Of a stretch of 64,000 bases of DNA, positions 62,671-64,000 are shown piece after piece. Position numbers and translations under genes: made by a program. Where the stretch lies: contig OY762941.1 of NCBI GenBank assembly GCA_963666995.1, positions 3,534,001 to 3,598,000 of the forward strand. The letters run 5' to 3'. Under the pieces are notes generated by a model that saw only the letters and a list, made by a program, of their open reading frames with translations, did not search any database and was not told the DNA's origin. Position 1 is the stretch's first letter. Every line of letters begins with the position of its first letter. The stretch is from Syntrophobacter sp963666995. GTDB lineage: Bacteria > Desulfobacterota > Syntrophobacteria > Syntrophobacterales > Syntrophobacteraceae.

Positions 62671-63689
62671 TTTCCCCAACTTTCTCCGGCGCCTTTTCTC
62701 ATCAGGACAATGAAGAAAGGAGTGCCGCATAAAGCGGTAATGATTCCTACCGGGATATCGAATGAAGTCAGGTTCCTGGCCAGCGTGTCGGCAAAAACCA
62801 TGAATGCCGCGCCCGCCGCGATGGAAAAAGGGATGAGCAGTCGATGATCGGGTCCCACGATCATTCTTGTCAGGTGCGGGACCATCAGCCCGACCCATCC
62901 GATGATCCCGCTGACGGATACCGCCGATCCCACGGCCAGGGAGGCGGCACCGATAAACAGCACCCTGTCTCTTTCGACGTGGATCCCAAGCGCCCCGGCT
63001 TCCTCATCGCCCATGGACAGGACGTTCAACCGCCACTTCATGAGATAGAGCGGCACGATGGACACGATACTGCCGACCCCCGCGACTTTGACCGCCTGCC
63101 AGTCGGCAAGGGAGAAGCTTCCCATGAGCCAGTACACAATGCTGACAAGCCTGTGGGGATCGACCAGGAATTTGAGGATGGATACCAGAGCCGAAAAGAA
63201 CGCCGATACCACGATGCCCGATAAGACCAGGGGAAGCCGCGAAACCTGCCCCTGGTTCTTTGCCAGGCAGTAGGCAATGCAGGACGCGACGAGGCTGAAG
63301 AGAAAGGCTGAAAGCTGAATGGGCAAAGCGGGCAGAAAGGCGACGGAGAGGGCGCATCCGAAAGCGGCTCCCGCAGACAGCCCCAGGATAAAGGGATCGA
63401 CGAGAGGGTTCCTGAAAACTCCCTGAAGGGTCGCGCCGGCCGCCGAGAGCGCTCCTCCGACAATGGCGGCGAGAATGATCCTCGGGAGTCTTATGTCCCA
63501 GATGATCGAAAGTTCGGGAAGATCCGCCGTCCGGACGTTAAATGCGTTGCTGAAAAGCGCTCTCAGCACCAATGAAGGAGAAACGTCATAGGCGCCCCAG
63601 AAAAGGGACAGTCCTCCGAAAAGGAAAGGAGAAATCCCGAGCAGCACCAGCCAAAACCTTTTTTTCAACTTGTCATCCTCGCGGATCAT
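62667..63689 (-). CDS. ABC transporter permease, FecCD/BtuC family
   Basis: Inner-membrane permease with about nine to ten membrane helices. Family marks are DIRLPRIILAAIVGGALSAA, LQGVFRNPLVDPFILGLSAG and, near the C-terminus, GIIGWVGLMVPHLTRMIVG. 340 residues. It lies 134 bp after the stop of the binding-protein gene and is coupled to the ATPase gene. The substrate class is siderophores, haem or corrinoids. Confidence 0.93.
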   Translation of the reverse strand: MIREDDKLKKRFWLVLLGISPFLFGGLSLFWGAYDVSPSLVLRALFSNAFNVRTADLPELSIIWDIRLPRIILAAIVGGALSAAGATLQGVFRNPLVDPFILGLSAGAAFGCALSVAFLPALPIQLSAFLFSLVASCIAYCLAKNQGQVSRLPLVLSGIVVSAFFSALVSILKFLVDPHRLVSIVYWLMGSFSLADWQAVKVAGVGSIVSIVPLYLMKWRLNVLSMGDEEAGALGIHVERDRVLFIGAASLAVGSAVSVSGIIGWVGLMVPHLTRMIVGPDHRLLIPFSIAAGAAFMVFADTLARNLTSFDIPVGIITALCGTPFFIVLMRKGAGESWGK

Positions 63690-63823
63690 AGCGCGAATCC
63701 CGGGTCATCCAGACCTCGATTGAAAGGAGGGGAGGGGCCCTTGCTGCATTTCCCGGTCATGAAGATTCCCCCCCCTCGGGCGAGGGAGAAATTACGACGG
63801 TGCAATTTGACCGGCGGCACGGC

Positions 63824-64000
63824 CTACCACTCCGGGACCGAACCCCCGAAGGGAGTTCCGAAGCATTTCATGTGAAACTTCCGCGCTTCCGCTGCCGCGG
63901 CACCGGCGTCAAAGTACTCCGGATACATCTTGCAGGCCGTCCAGAGAGTCAGCAGCGAAATCATGGGAGACCAGCTCGACCACGCGGGGGCCTTGTAGAC
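63824..64000 (-). CDS. Periplasmic substrate-binding protein of an ABC importer (C-terminal fragment, continues past the right edge)
   Basis: 58 residues are visible, in frame from the window edge to a stop at 63824: AWSSWSPMISLLTLWTACKM, then PEYFDAGAAAEARKF. The pattern of small-turn-Trp/Leu-rich helix, then Pro-Glu-x-Phe and a helix before the end, matches the C-terminus of FepB/BtuF-type binding proteins. It is the first visible gene of the transporter-chelatase operon; 134 bp follow before the permease. Confidence 0.7.
   Translation of the reverse strand, partial: VYKAPAWSSWSPMISLLTLWTACKMYPEYFDAGAAAAEARKFHMKCFGTPFGGSVPEW

Noticed and set aside
62671..62898. N-terminal extension of the ABC ATPase by 76 codons
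   Set aside because: It lies within the permease gene in another frame; the standard start couples at 62670.

Overview
The window looks like the chromosome of a GC-rich Gram-negative anaerobe of the Deltaproteobacteria/Desulfobacterota. Syntrophobacter and its relatives would fit best; this is inferred from gene content and gene order, with no search run. Support comes from LolA and RpoB/C of Gram-negative type, RNase J in a Gram-negative setting, type I ChlI/ChlD chelatase subunits with a CobN homologue, and one unbroken rpo-str-S10-spc-alpha block.

Layout. (1) 1-9361, reverse strand: housekeeping genes uvrA (cut by the window edge), pdxA, lolA, ftsK, an RNase J gene and a PlsC-type acyltransferase. 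(2) 9362-11508, forward strand: ssb and a stand-alone response regulator whose last codons come from a small terminal-inverted-repeat element, then a copy of a dispersed intergenic repeat. (3) 11509-19355, reverse strand: tatA, a small zinc-ribbon-like gene, hemA, a ccsA/hemX-like gene, a siroheme synthase-type gene, a polyprenyl diphosphate synthase, rimO and an unrecognised membrane protein. (4) 19787-20011, forward strand: a small Cys-rich protein, ended by a bidirectional terminator. (5) 20095-52630, reverse strand: about 32 kb of translation and transcription genes in ancestral order. Reading downstream these are tRNA-Tyr, tRNA-Thr, tuf, rpmG, secE, nusG, rplKAJL, rpoBC, rpsLG, tuf again, the S10 operon, the spc operon with secY-adk-map-infA-rpmJ, and the alpha operon. 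fusA is missing from its usual place between rpsG and tuf. The two tuf genes are almost identical. (6) 53410-55034, forward strand: a transglutaminase-like protein and an RmlD-like reductase. (7) 55072-64000, reverse strand: a tightly packed operon with a periplasmic binding protein (cut by the window edge), a FecCD-type permease, an ABC ATPase, a CobN-family chelatase large subunit, ChlI and ChlD.

How the genes work together. Region 5 is the core gene-expression machinery, with an L10 autoregulatory leader upstream of rplJ and a hairpin that may act as an attenuator between rplL and rpoB. Region 3 supplies early tetrapyrrole precursors (HemA makes glutamate semialdehyde for 5-aminolevulinate; the SirC-type enzyme handles precorrin-2/sirohydrochlorin) and c-type cytochrome assembly. 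Region 7 joins uptake of a metal chelate or tetrapyrrole to a large ATP-dependent chelatase and is the most interesting unit here. A family of intergenic repeats, seen in four copies, marks several operon boundaries.
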